A DNA stretch of 64,000 nt from Rhodoluna sp. GTDB lineage: Bacteria > Actinomycetota > Actinomycetes > Actinomycetales > Microbacteriaceae. Shown here one piece after another: positions 47,107-55,858 of the stretch (positions within the stretch are counted from its first letter, which is position 1; the number at the start of each line of letters is the position of its first letter). The notes under the pieces were generated by a model, which worked only from the letters and a program-made list of their open reading frames with translations, had not been told where the DNA came from and made no database searches. The position numbers and the translations under genes were made by a program. The stretch lies in contig JAHEDR010000002.1 in the NCBI GenBank assembly GCA_024641095.1, positions 124,001 to 188,000 on the forward strand. The letters are read 5' to 3'.

Positions 47107-48018
47107 ATGGCGCACAAGGTATCGGAGCTCTTTGACGAGCAGATTTGGCAAGAGGTCGCAGGGTTCCAGGACCTAGAAGACGTGACCTATCACAAGCACA
47201 AGTCGCTTGGCATGGTGCGCGTGGCGTTTAACCGCCCAGAGGTGCGCAACGCATTCAGACCTAAGACCGTAGACGAACTTCACAGCGCCCTTGAGCACGC
47301 ACGTTTGGATTCAAAAGTTGGCGTTGTGCTGCTAACCGGAAACGGGCCATCGCCAAAAGATGGCGGTTGGGCGTTTAGCTCGGGTGGCGATCAGCGCGTA
47401 CGTGGACGCGATGGCTACAAATATGCAGACGGCGAAACTGCCGAGACAATTGATGCCGCTCGTGCCGGCCGCCTGCACATTCTTGAGGTTCAGCGTTTGA
47501 TGCGCTTTATGCCAAAGGTTGTAATTGCACTGGTGCCGGGTTGGGCAGCCGGTGGCGGCCACTCACTAAACGTGGTTGCCGATCTTTCAATTGCTTCTGC
47601 TGAGCACGCAAAATTTAAACAAACCGATGCCGACGTGGGTTCATTTGATGCCGGCTACGGAAGCGCGTATTTGGCAAGACAGGTTGGCCAAAAATTTGCT
47701 CGCGAAATTTTCTTCTTGGGTGAAGAGTATTCAGCGCAGCGCGCATACGAAATGGGCGTAGTAAATAAAGTTGTTGCACACGCAGACCTTGAAAAAGTTG
47801 GCGTTGAATGGGCAACCGAAATTCTTCGCAAGTCACCTCAGTCAGTGCGCATGTTGAAGTACGCCTTCAACATGGTTGACGACGGCCTGGTTGGTCAGCA
47901 ATTGTTTGCCGGTGAAGCAACCCGATTGGCTTACGGCACAGACGAAGCTGTTGAAGGTCGTGATTCATTTTTGGAAAAGCGCGAACCGGATTGGTCGCCT
48001 TTTCCTTGGCAGGTTTAA
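47107..48018 (+). CDS. menB: 1,4-Dihydroxy-2-naphthoyl-CoA synthase
   Basis: Crotonase-fold enzyme that closes the naphthoquinone ring from o-succinylbenzoyl-CoA. The 303-residue protein has AFNRPEVRNAFRPKTVDEL near residue 38, the oxyanion region WAFSSGGDQRVRGRDGY and FDAGYGSAYLARQVG near 179, and ends in the MenB-type SPFPWQV. It starts the menB-menE-menA run; menE follows after ten bases. Confidence 0.95.
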   Translation: MAHKVSELFDEQIWQEVAGFQDLEDVTYHKHKSLGMVRVAFNRPEVRNAFRPKTVDELHSALEHARLDSKVGVVLLTGNGPSPKDGGWAFSSGGDQRVRGRDGYKYADGETAETIDAARAGRLHILEVQRLMRFMPKVVIALVPGWAAGGGHSLNVVADLSIASAEHAKFKQTDADVGSFDAGYGSAYLARQVGQKFAREIFFLGEEYSAQRAYEMGVVNKVVAHADLEKVGVEWATEILRKSPQSVRMLKYAFNMVDDGLVGQQLFAGEATRLAYGTDEAVEGRDSFLEKREPDWSPFPWQV

Positions 48019-48028
48019 TTCCTAACCA

Positions 48029-49150
48029 ATGTCTAAACCGCTAAAGCTTGTTGCAGCAAACGATACGTTTGGTGCGCTGGTTGCATTTGCCGATGTTCTG
48101 GATGGCAAGTGTGCACTGTTTATTACCGCACCAGAAGTAAACGGCAAGATGCCAGAGACTCACGGTTTGGAAGCGGAAGTTGAAGACAACGTTGCGTTGA
48201 TTGTTGAAACCTCTGGTTCAACCGGAACCCCAAAAAAGATTTCGCTCTCTCGCGAGGCGCTACTGGCAAGTGCACACGCGGCTAGCTTTGCACTTGATGC
48301 CGACGACTCCTCGAGTCAGTGGTTGCTTGCGCTTCCAACCAACTACATCGCAGGCGCCAACGTTTTGATTCGCTCGGTGTTGGCCGGCACTCAACCGGTG
48401 ATGATGAATACATCGGTTCCTTTTACCGCCGAGGCATTTGCAAGATCGGCCAGCCACATGAAGACCGAGAAGCGGTACACCTCTTTGGTGCCAACCCAGC
48501 TTGGGCGCTTGGCACTTGCGGCCGAGCACGATGAGTTTGTGCTTGAGCAAATGCGCCGCTTTGATGCCATCTTGGTTGGTGGCCAGGCTGCCGACTACGT
48601 ATTGATTGGCCGCCTAGAAGCGCTTGGCGTGAAAATCATTGTGACCTACGGCATGACTGAAACCTGTGGCGGCTGCATCTATAACGGCATTCCAATTGGT
48701 GACACAGAGATGCGCCTAATTGACGACCGCATTGCAATCAAAAACTCAATGCTGGCCAATGTTGAATTAGACACCGATGGCTTCTATGTGACCCAAGACG
48801 CCGGTTTTGTTGACGAGCACGGACGCCTTGGCATTATTGGACGACTAGACCGAGTGATTAACTCGGGGGGTATCAAGATCTCACTGGACCGGGTCGAGCA
48901 GTTGGCGCTTAGAGTCAACGGAGTAGATGACCTTGCCGCCGCCGCGATTGTAGATATGGAGTGGGGCCAGAGAGTTGGCATTGCTTACGTTGGTAGCCCT
49001 GAGGTTGCCGATGACATTGCGCGCACGCTGGCAAACGATTTGGGACCTGCCGGCAAGCCGGTGCGAGTGGTGCGTGTAGATAAACTTCCAAAGACTGCCA
49101 ACGCTAAAAATGATTTGCAGGCTATTTCAAAACTGTTTGAGGAAAACTAA
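48029..49150 (+). CDS. menE: o-Succinylbenzoate-CoA ligase
   Basis: Activates o-succinylbenzoate with ATP and CoA. The 373-residue protein is an AMP-forming ligase shorter than most relatives, with the phosphate loop ETSGSTGTPKKISLS near residue 55, TYGMTETCGG near 210 and GRLDRVINSGGIKIS near 271; the C-terminal catalytic lysine is in KTANAKND. Its stop shares one base with the menA start. Confidence 0.94.
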   Translation: MSKPLKLVAANDTFGALVAFADVLDGKCALFITAPEVNGKMPETHGLEAEVEDNVALIVETSGSTGTPKKISLSREALLASAHAASFALDADDSSSQWLLALPTNYIAGANVLIRSVLAGTQPVMMNTSVPFTAEAFARSASHMKTEKRYTSLVPTQLGRLALAAEHDEFVLEQMRRFDAILVGGQAADYVLIGRLEALGVKIIVTYGMTETCGGCIYNGIPIGDTEMRLIDDRIAIKNSMLANVELDTDGFYVTQDAGFVDEHGRLGIIGRLDRVINSGGIKISLDRVEQLALRVNGVDDLAAAAIVDMEWGQRVGIAYVGSPEVADDIARTLANDLGPAGKPVRVVRVDKLPKTANAKNDLQAISKLFEEN

Positions 49151-50040
49151 TGACTAAAAAAGCAAATGGTTTGAAACTTTGGGTTGAGGGCGCAAGGCTA
49201 CGTACCTTGCCTTTGGCAATTGCTCCAATTGCAATTGGTGCCGGTGCCGCGGCTGTTGTAGACAAGTTCAACTTAGGACTTACCTTGTTGGCGCTGAGCG
49301 TTGCTTTGTTTCTGCAGATTGGCGTTAACTACGCAAACGATTACTCAGATGGAATTCGCGGAACAGACGAACACCGCGTTGGCCCACTACGTTTAACCGG
49401 ATCAAAATCGGTAAAGCCTCAGGCTGTGAAATTTGCTGCATTTGCATTTTTTGGTTTAGCTGCGGTTGCTGGCCTGGCAATTGTTTTACTAACTCAGCTC
49501 TGGTGGTTTATTCCGGTTGGCATCACATCGATTGTTGCGGCATGGTTCTATACCGGAGGTAAGTCTCCTTACGGTTACTCGGGTCTTGGTGAGATTGCCG
49601 TATTTATTTTCTTTGGTTGGGTTGCTACCTACGGCACCGCGTTCATTCAGATTGGCGCGTTCGACATGAATGCAATTCTTGGCGGCACCGCTGCCGGATT
49701 CTTTGCCTCGGCTGTGCTGATGGTAAACAACATTCGCGATATTGAAACCGATGCCAAAGTTGGCAAGCGCACCTTGGCCGTGAAGGTTGGCAAGAAGTGG
49801 GCAAAGGCAATTTACTTTGCGATGCTTTGGTTGCCGATGGTTATTTTGGTTCCGTACTCATTTATCTACCCATACACTTTCTTTGCCTGGGCGGTTATCT
49901 TCTTGATTGGTCCGGCAACGTTGATTGTGCAGATGGCAAAGACACCAAAGGAACTCATTTTGGCGCTGAAGCTGACCAGCTTTGCCGCACTGCTCTACGC
50001 CCTGCTTCTTGGCTGGGGCATGGCAGCAACCTTTATTTAG
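49150..50040 (+). CDS. menA: 1,4-Dihydroxy-2-naphthoate polyprenyltransferase
   Basis: Membrane prenyltransferase that attaches the polyprenyl chain made by the synthase at 55 kb. The 296-residue protein has about nine segments and the two Asp-rich sites NYANDYSDGIRGTD near residue 58 and NNIRDIETDAKVGKRT near 196. It starts with ATG inside the menE stop and ends in a 4-base TTAG overlap with the convergent DUF4229 gene. Confidence 0.95.
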   Translation: MTKKANGLKLWVEGARLRTLPLAIAPIAIGAGAAAVVDKFNLGLTLLALSVALFLQIGVNYANDYSDGIRGTDEHRVGPLRLTGSKSVKPQAVKFAAFAFFGLAAVAGLAIVLLTQLWWFIPVGITSIVAAWFYTGGKSPYGYSGLGEIAVFIFFGWVATYGTAFIQIGAFDMNAILGGTAAGFFASAVLMVNNIRDIETDAKVGKRTLAVKVGKKWAKAIYFAMLWLPMVILVPYSFIYPYTFFAWAVIFLIGPATLIVQMAKTPKELILALKLTSFAALLYALLLGWGMAATFI

Positions 50041-50273
50041 TTGCCGTCTTCGGACTGGGTATCTTTATCGGTCTTGGTCTTAGAGAACTTGTAGATTGCC
50101 TCAGATACGGCCGAGCGCTGCTTGCTGAAGAAAATCAATGAAATAGCCAGGGAAACCACGGCCGCGATGATGGCTGCAAAAAATGGGTCAAAGCCCAGGG
50201 CCAGCATAATGGCCAGAATTGCGGCAAAAATGCCTACGCGAATGGTGATGTACAGGATCCATGGATTCTTCAT
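50037..50273 (-). CDS. DUF4229 small membrane protein
   Basis: 78 residues with two membrane segments (about 6-26 and 29-47) and a charged cytosolic tail. DUF4229 proteins lie among men genes in many Actinomycetota; function unknown. It runs against menA and shares a 4-base stop overlap with it, and is divergent from the next small gene, so it splits the men run into two transcripts. Confidence 0.8.
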   Translation of the reverse strand: MKNPWILYITIRVGIFAAILAIMLALGFDPFFAAIIAAVVSLAISLIFFSKQRSAVSEAIYKFSKTKTDKDTQSEDGN

Positions 50274-50311
50274 GGAATAAGTCTAAGTTTGCGGCTGGTT
50301 AGAGTTAACAC

Positions 50312-50542
50312 ATGAAGTGGTTCATCTTTGCAATCGTTGCTGCGGCTATCCTGCTGATTTTTGGTGCCGTGTACGCATTCAGCTACCTACTTAATAAGCG
50401 CAAGCAGCCTAAGTACAAGACCACTGCGCCAGATGACGACCCAAAGTTTTTGCGCGATCTTGCCGAGAAGCTAAAAGAGCAAGATAAAAAAGGCAACACC
50501 GATTCCAGTGATTCAACCGAAGGTGACGATGAGCCACAGTAG
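50312..50542 (+). CDS. Small single-pass membrane protein before menD
   Basis: 76 residues: one membrane segment at 3-25 (FIFAIVAAAILLIFGAVYAF), then a charged, largely disordered tail ending in an acidic Ser/Asp-rich stretch. No family recognised. Its last 14 bases overlap the menD start, and it supplies the AAGGTG that serves menD, so it may act as a translational leader as well as a protein. Confidence 0.7.
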   Translation: MKWFIFAIVAAAILLIFGAVYAFSYLLNKRKQPKYKTTAPDDDPKFLRDLAEKLKEQDKKGNTDSSDSTEGDDEPQ

Positions 50543-52106
50543 TTCGCCGGCTCAAAACTTTGCAGCGAATCTTTTAGCAACTCTGGCCAAAGCTGGAGTG
50601 CGCAATTTCTTTTTAGCACCAGGCGCTAGATCTCAGGCCTTGGCGATTGCGGCTGGCCAATTGGCAGACGCCGGAAAAATTGATTTACACGTGCGCCTTG
50701 ATGAACGCAGCCTTGCATTTACCGCTCTTGGTTCGGCTCTTGCCTCGGGTGAACCATCGGTAATTATTACAACCTCGGGAACCGCGGTTGCTAACTTGCA
50801 CCCGGCAGTTTTGGAAGCGCACCACTCGGGTGTGCCACTGATTTTGTTAACTGCTGACCGCCCGCACGAATTGCGCGGAGTTGGTGCAAACCAAACTACA
50901 AACCAGATTGATATTTTTAACGACGCGGTTCGCGAGTGTGTGGATGTTCCGGCACCAAATGGCAATGATGGCGAAGCACGCGAGGCCGTGCAACTTGCAG
51001 TTAGTGCAATTGCGGTTGCAATGGGCTACGACGGAGACCAACCAGGACCGGTGCAATTGAACCTTGCATTCCGTGAGCCGCTTTCGGCAACTGCCCCAAA
51101 CGCGGCAGAGCTAAACCCAATCGTTGCAATGCCAGAAATCTTTGAACCACACCCAGAGTTTGCGGTGCTGAGTGCAGAACTGCCAACCGTTGTGATTGCC
51201 GGCGCTGGTGCAGGTGGTGACGCCGTTGAACTTGCCGAGGCATTTGGTTGGCCGCTGCTTGCAGAGCCATCATCGGGCGCGCGCATGGGCGCAAACGCAA
51301 TTGTGCATTACCGCGCTCTACTTGAGACCAGTGAAGTTGCTGGCGAGATTCGTCGCGTAATTGTTTTTGGTAAACCAACTTTGGGTCGCGCCGCTTTGCG
51401 TTTGCTTTTTAATTCGGATGTTGAAGTTGTTGTTATTCGCAGCAAGGTGATGGGGCATTTTGATGTGTCACGTCGTGCTTCAAAAGTTGTTGATGAAATT
51501 ACCGTTGACGACGAAGTTGATTTTGAGTGGCTTGAGCGCTGGCGCAAGGCAGATGCCGATGTTGCTGCCGCCGAATCTAGTGCGCTGGACCGCCGCAGTT
51601 TGGTTGATGCGGTTTGGGCCGCTACCAACGATGCAGATCAACTATTGCTTGGCGCATCAAGACTTATTCGTGAGGCAGATGCTTGGGCACCCGCAAAGGC
51701 GCTACGCGTATTTGCCAACCGCGGACTGGCGGGAATTGATGGCACTGTGGCTACCGCAACCGGCATTGCCTTGATTGAGCGCGAGGGCACCACCCGCGCC
51801 CTGATTGGAGACTTGACCCTATTGCACGACGCTTCATCGCTAGCGATTGACCCAAACGACGGCCAGCTAAACATTCAGCTGGTGGTTGGCAACGATGGCG
51901 GCGGCACAATCTTTGCCGGCCTTGAAATGGCTGCGCAACTAGAGGCAAAGACTTTTGAAAAGCTATTCACCACTCCGCAGCAGGTAGATCTTTGGCACCT
52001 GGCTCAGGCCTACGGCTGGAACTACATTCGAGTAGAAGATCGAGCGGAACTTGATGCCGCACTACAAACAACCGGTCGCGTGCTGGTTGATGTTCGCCTG
52101 AGCTAA
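50529..52106 (+). CDS. menD: SEPHCHC synthase (menaquinone synthesis)
   Basis: Thiamine-diphosphate enzyme joining 2-oxoglutarate with isochorismate. The 525-residue protein has the N-terminal catalytic region FLAPGARSQALAIAAG near residue 25, LDERSLAFTALGSALASG near 54 and TSGTAVANLHPAV near 86, and the cofactor-binding GDLTLLHDASS near 430. The ATG at 50529 follows AAGGTG. It makes the substrate of a lyase (MenH) that I do not find in this window. It converges with menF, 6 bases apart. Confidence 0.93.
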   Translation: MSHSSSPAQNFAANLLATLAKAGVRNFFLAPGARSQALAIAAGQLADAGKIDLHVRLDERSLAFTALGSALASGEPSVIITTSGTAVANLHPAVLEAHHSGVPLILLTADRPHELRGVGANQTTNQIDIFNDAVRECVDVPAPNGNDGEAREAVQLAVSAIAVAMGYDGDQPGPVQLNLAFREPLSATAPNAAELNPIVAMPEIFEPHPEFAVLSAELPTVVIAGAGAGGDAVELAEAFGWPLLAEPSSGARMGANAIVHYRALLETSEVAGEIRRVIVFGKPTLGRAALRLLFNSDVEVVVIRSKVMGHFDVSRRASKVVDEITVDDEVDFEWLERWRKADADVAAAESSALDRRSLVDAVWAATNDADQLLLGASRLIREADAWAPAKALRVFANRGLAGIDGTVATATGIALIEREGTTRALIGDLTLLHDASSLAIDPNDGQLNIQLVVGNDGGGTIFAGLEMAAQLEAKTFEKLFTTPQQVDLWHLAQAYGWNYIRVEDRAELDAALQTTGRVLVDVRLS

Positions 52107-52112
52107 AAAGTT

Positions 52113-53369
52113 TTAACTCAGCGCTTCGCGAATTGGGCGAAACTTTAGATCTGTTTCTGCAAGTTCGGCATCTGGCTCGGATTCGGCAACAATTCCGCAA
52201 CCGGCAAAAGCTCGAACCAGATTCTCATTTATCTGTGCACCGCCAGAATTACTAATTTGCGCTCCGCGCAATGCAATTGCCCACTCACCATCGCCGTCAG
52301 CGCCAATCCAACCAACGGGGCCGGCATAGCGGCCGCGATCATTTGATTCAAGTTCGTCAATGATTTTTTGTGCAACGTTGGTTGGCGTTCCGGCAACGGC
52401 AGCAGTTGGGTGAAGTGCTGCGGCGATGTCTAACACCGACGCATCTTCGCGCAAGACTCCGTGCACGTCACTGGCTAGATGCCAAACGTTAGGGAGCGCC
52501 AAACTAAATGGTGTTGGGTCGGCATCAACGTGAGTGCAGAACGGCTCAAGAGATTTCACAAGTGAGTCAACCGCAAACGCGTGCTCCGAAGTATTTTTTG
52601 AAGACTCGGCAAGCGCAACTGATATTGCGTGGTCAACACCCGGGTCTGTTCCGCGACCAGCGGTACCGGCAAGCACGCGAGCAGAAACTTGACCGTGCGA
52701 GACGCGAACCAAAAGTTCTGGTGATGCACCAAACATTCCATCAACCGAGTACACCCAGCAGGTTGGATATTTGTTGGCAAGATTTTGCAGCACACCACGC
52801 AAATCAAAACCAGCAGGCAGGTTGGCAATAATGTCGCGAGCTAAAACAACTTTGTTTACCTGGCCAGAGTTAATCTTTGAAACCGCGTTGGCAACAAGCG
52901 CCTTAAATTTTTCGGGGTTGATATTGCCGCTGTCAAAATTCACTGGAGCATTGATTGGGTAGATGGTCTCGGCATTCCAAAAATCAACTGGCGCCTCAGT
53001 CTGCTCGCCCGGCGCAGTTACAACAGTGAGCCACACGCGCCCATCGCGAGAACCAAGAATCACCTTTGGCACGATCAGCACGCTAGAGGCCTCACTTGCA
53101 TCGGAGAATGCAAAAGAACCAAAAGCAACCAGCCCGGTTCCGGGAATCTGAAGCTCGTCGCTCACCTCAGCCTGGCTCACCAATTCACGCCACTGCGCGG
53201 CTAGGTCGGCAACGCGGCCGGCAGGCAACTTGCTCTCCAGGCGCGCGGCCTCACCCCAACCAACAATGCCGTCGCCGCCACGAATAAAGGTCATCGGGTT
53301 TTCTGGCAGGTGCTGAATCAGCGAGAGCGCATGGGTGTTTAACTCACGAGTGGTGAGAGTTAGCTTCAT
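52113..53369 (-). CDS. menF: Isochorismate synthase
   Basis: Converts chorismate to isochorismate, the first menaquinone-specific step. The 418-residue protein has the chorismate-binding fold with KVVLARDIIA near residue 180, ARVLAGTAGRGTDP near 255, EHAFAVDSLV near 288 and HPTAAVAGTPTNVA near 343, and AGCGIVAESEPDAE near the end. The ATG at 53369 is family-like; a frame extending to 53768 only mirrors the opposite gene. It is convergent with menD. Confidence 0.92.
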   Translation of the reverse strand: MKLTLTTRELNTHALSLIQHLPENPMTFIRGGDGIVGWGEAARLESKLPAGRVADLAAQWRELVSQAEVSDELQIPGTGLVAFGSFAFSDASEASSVLIVPKVILGSRDGRVWLTVVTAPGEQTEAPVDFWNAETIYPINAPVNFDSGNINPEKFKALVANAVSKINSGQVNKVVLARDIIANLPAGFDLRGVLQNLANKYPTCWVYSVDGMFGASPELLVRVSHGQVSARVLAGTAGRGTDPGVDHAISVALAESSKNTSEHAFAVDSLVKSLEPFCTHVDADPTPFSLALPNVWHLASDVHGVLREDASVLDIAAALHPTAAVAGTPTNVAQKIIDELESNDRGRYAGPVGWIGADGDGEWAIALRGAQISNSGGAQINENLVRAFAGCGIVAESEPDAELAETDLKFRPIREALS

Positions 53370-53493
53370 TTGCCCCCACCTGTCTTTCTGAGTGTTGTCT
53401 GTGAACCTACGAACGGGCCTTAGAGGCCAATGCGGTCGCGGGTAATCTGAACTTGCAGCCTCAAAAAGCCTAAACCCGCCAAGGAGACCCAGA

Positions 53494-54135
53494 ATGCGAA
53501 AGTCAGCTCCAGTAGCTTTCTTGCTCGCCGGGTTTTTAGTACTTGCCGGGCTTTTTACTGCCAGTCCGGCCTTTGCCGATGACGAGGAAGACGAAGATTC
53601 AACTTCGGAGGTAGTAGAAGTAGATACCCCTCTAACCGTGCACCCGCCAAAACCTAGCCATGCACCAAAGCCTGAGGGTGAAAAGAAGCGCAAAGAGCTA
53701 GAAGAGAAGTACGGCAAAAAGGACCGCCTTGCGTTGCCGCCGCTAGTTATTCGCCCAATTCGCGACACCGATGACCTAGAGGCCGAAGCCGATGAGGACG
53801 ATGAAGACGACTCAACCGTGGCCGGTTCAACCGTTCATCAGACGCCGGCACCAGATAGCACGGCCGCCGCAGGGGTATCGGGTTCAGTAGGTATTGCCAG
53901 CGCAGGATTCATTGCGATTAATCCGGTGAGTGCTTCAAACGCGGGGAATGCCGCAAGTGGGCGTGCGGTGAACCCGGAGCAGAGCAACCCCATTGACATT
54001 AGTCAGGTGAAGTTTTCGCGCAAGACCCCAGCCGAGGTGTTTATTCAGGCATCACAGGTGGGGCTCTATGCAATGGCCGTTGGAGCAGTTGCCCTTGGTT
54101 TGGTAGCCGCCTCACGTGCGATTCGCCGCAAGTAG
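53494..54135 (+). CDS. Secreted, acidic, C-terminally anchored protein, unknown
   Basis: 213 residues: signal peptide (cut near ASPAFADDEE, residue 28), two very acidic stretches (30-38 and about 95-107), a Pro/Lys-rich middle, a Ser/Ala-rich linker and a final membrane segment (about 189-208) with a basic end. No catalytic motif is seen. The build suggests a surface stalk or ion-binding protein facing outwards. It lies between menF and menG with AAGGAGACC at its start and 9 bases before menG, so it is probably co-expressed with quinone genes. Function unknown. Confidence 0.75.
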   Translation: MRKSAPVAFLLAGFLVLAGLFTASPAFADDEEDEDSTSEVVEVDTPLTVHPPKPSHAPKPEGEKKRKELEEKYGKKDRLALPPLVIRPIRDTDDLEAEADEDDEDDSTVAGSTVHQTPAPDSTAAAGVSGSVGIASAGFIAINPVSASNAGNAASGRAVNPEQSNPIDISQVKFSRKTPAEVFIQASQVGLYAMAVGAVALGLVAASRAIRRK

Positions 54136-54144
54136 ACTTGTTGA

Positions 54145-54846
54145 GTGAGTAAAGCCAATCTAGACAAAAAGCCGGCCGAAGTAGCCGCAATGTTTGATGA
54201 AGTGGCACCAACCTATGACCTCACCAACGCCCTACTTTCATTTGGGCAAGATCGTCGCTGGCGCAAGATTGTGCGAAAAGCGGTAGACCCACGCAGCGGT
54301 CAGAAAATTCTAGATTTGGCAGCCGGCACCGGTGCATCGTCGGTGGCGTTTGCAAAGCCAGGCGTAAAAGTTGTTGCTGGCGATTTCTCTGAAGGCATGT
54401 TGGCCGTTGGCCGAGTGCGTCACCCAGAAATTGAATTCGTGTTTGCCGATGCAACTGCACTGCCATTTGCCGATGGTGAATTTGATGCCTGCACAATTTC
54501 TTTTGGCCTACGAAACGTTGTGGATGTGCCTAAGGCGCTCGCCGAAATGTACCGAGTTACAAAGCCTGGCGGCCGAATTGTGATTTGCGAATTCTCAAAG
54601 GTGACCAGCCCGTGGTTTGCACCGTTCTATAACTTCTACCTAAATAAGGTGTTGCCTGCTTTCTCACGCCTTGGCAGCAAGACTCCTGAGGCCTACACCT
54701 ATCTTTCGGAATCAATCTTGGCTTGGCCTAACCAGCACGAGCTGAAACTAAAGATTGAAAAAGCCGGCTACACCGATGTTTCTTTTCAGAACCTAACTTT
54801 TGGAATCGTTGCCGTGCACGTTGGTAAGCGCGGGGGAGTTGCATGA
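54145..54846 (+). CDS. menG: Demethylmenaquinone methyltransferase
   Basis: Last step of menaquinone synthesis, SAM-dependent C-methylation. The 233-residue protein has the UbiE/MenG marks FDEVAPTYDLTNALLSFGQD at 17-36, LDLAAGTGASSVAFA at the SAM site, and SFGLRNVVDVPKALAEMYRV near 114. It starts with GTG and overlaps the polyprenyl synthase gene by 4 bases. Confidence 0.95.
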   Translation: MSKANLDKKPAEVAAMFDEVAPTYDLTNALLSFGQDRRWRKIVRKAVDPRSGQKILDLAAGTGASSVAFAKPGVKVVAGDFSEGMLAVGRVRHPEIEFVFADATALPFADGEFDACTISFGLRNVVDVPKALAEMYRVTKPGGRIVICEFSKVTSPWFAPFYNFYLNKVLPAFSRLGSKTPEAYTYLSESILAWPNQHELKLKIEKAGYTDVSFQNLTFGIVAVHVGKRGGVA

Positions 54847-55850
54847 CAATCTCGCTACCGCGCCAGCTAAAGAAAGTTTCTGATCGCGCACTTTTGAAAT
54901 CACTTGAGTCTGGCCTAGAAGTTGTTGAGGCTCACCTTCAGGTTTCAACTCAGCACGCAGACAAAATTGCTGGCGCTTCTGCGCGTCACCTAGTTGACGC
55001 CGGGGGCAAGCGCGTGCGCCCAACTTTGGTTTTGCTTGCAGCTCAACTTGGCGATGCCACAAAGCAAGAAGTAATTGATGCCGCAGTTGTGGTTGAACTT
55101 ACTCACCTTGCGACTTTGTATCACGATGACGTAATGGACGACGCACCTACTCGCAGAGGTGTACCAACCGCACAAATGATTTGGGGCAACTCAATCGCGA
55201 TTCTCACCGGTGACCTTTTGTTTGCGCGTGCATCACAGGTTGGTTCACACCTTGGTGAAGAATCTTTGAAACTGCAGGCCGATACCTTTGAACGTCTTTG
55301 CCTTGGTCAGCTACACGAGACCATTGGTCCGTCAGAAAACGATGACCCAATTGCTCACTACATTCAGGTGATGGCCGACAAGACCGGCTCATTGATTGCT
55401 GCTTCGGCACGCTTGGGCATCATGCTTTCTGGTGCACCGCGCGAATTCATTGAACCAATGCGCGTTTACGGCGAAAAGGTTGGCGTTGCATTCCAGCTGA
55501 TTGATGACGTGATTGATATTTCTGAAGCGGGTCCATCGGGTAAGACACCAGGCACCGATCTTCGTGCGGGTGTTCCGACTCTTCCCGTTCTGTTGCTGCG
55601 TAAGGCAGCGGCCGCAGGTGACACTGAGGCAATTTCACTTTTGGCTCTGATTGATGGCGGCCTGCAAGACGACGCCAGACTTCAAGAAGCTTTGATTCGT
55701 TTGCGCAGTCACGATGTTGCCGAGCTTGCCTACCTAGAGGCAAAGCGGTGGGCAGATGAGGCTGTTGAAGCCATTGGTGTTTTGCCAGACGGCTCAGTAA
55801 AGAATGCGCTTGAGCAGTTTGCTCTGGCAGTTGTAGATCGCACCAAGTAA
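54843..55850 (+). CDS. Polyprenyl (heptaprenyl/octaprenyl) diphosphate synthase
   Basis: Builds the isoprenoid tail for menaquinone. The 335-residue protein is a trans-prenyl synthase with the first Asp motif LYHDDVMDDAPTRR near residue 92, GGKRVRPTL near 53 and the second Asp motif LIDDVIDISEAG near 218. Chain length cannot be read with certainty. It is coupled to menG by an ATGA overlap, which supports the quinone role. An MFS gene follows after eight bases. Confidence 0.93.
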   Translation: MTISLPRQLKKVSDRALLKSLESGLEVVEAHLQVSTQHADKIAGASARHLVDAGGKRVRPTLVLLAAQLGDATKQEVIDAAVVVELTHLATLYHDDVMDDAPTRRGVPTAQMIWGNSIAILTGDLLFARASQVGSHLGEESLKLQADTFERLCLGQLHETIGPSENDDPIAHYIQVMADKTGSLIAASARLGIMLSGAPREFIEPMRVYGEKVGVAFQLIDDVIDISEAGPSGKTPGTDLRAGVPTLPVLLLRKAAAAGDTEAISLLALIDGGLQDDARLQEALIRLRSHDVAELAYLEAKRWADEAVEAIGVLPDGSVKNALEQFALAVVDRTK

Positions 55851-55858
55851 AGGTCACC

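Noticed and set aside
53370-53768. Open frame extending menF upstream by about 130 codons
   Set aside because: The extension is antisense to the secreted-protein gene, very Ser-rich and unlike isochorismate synthases; the ATG at 53369 gives the family N-terminus.
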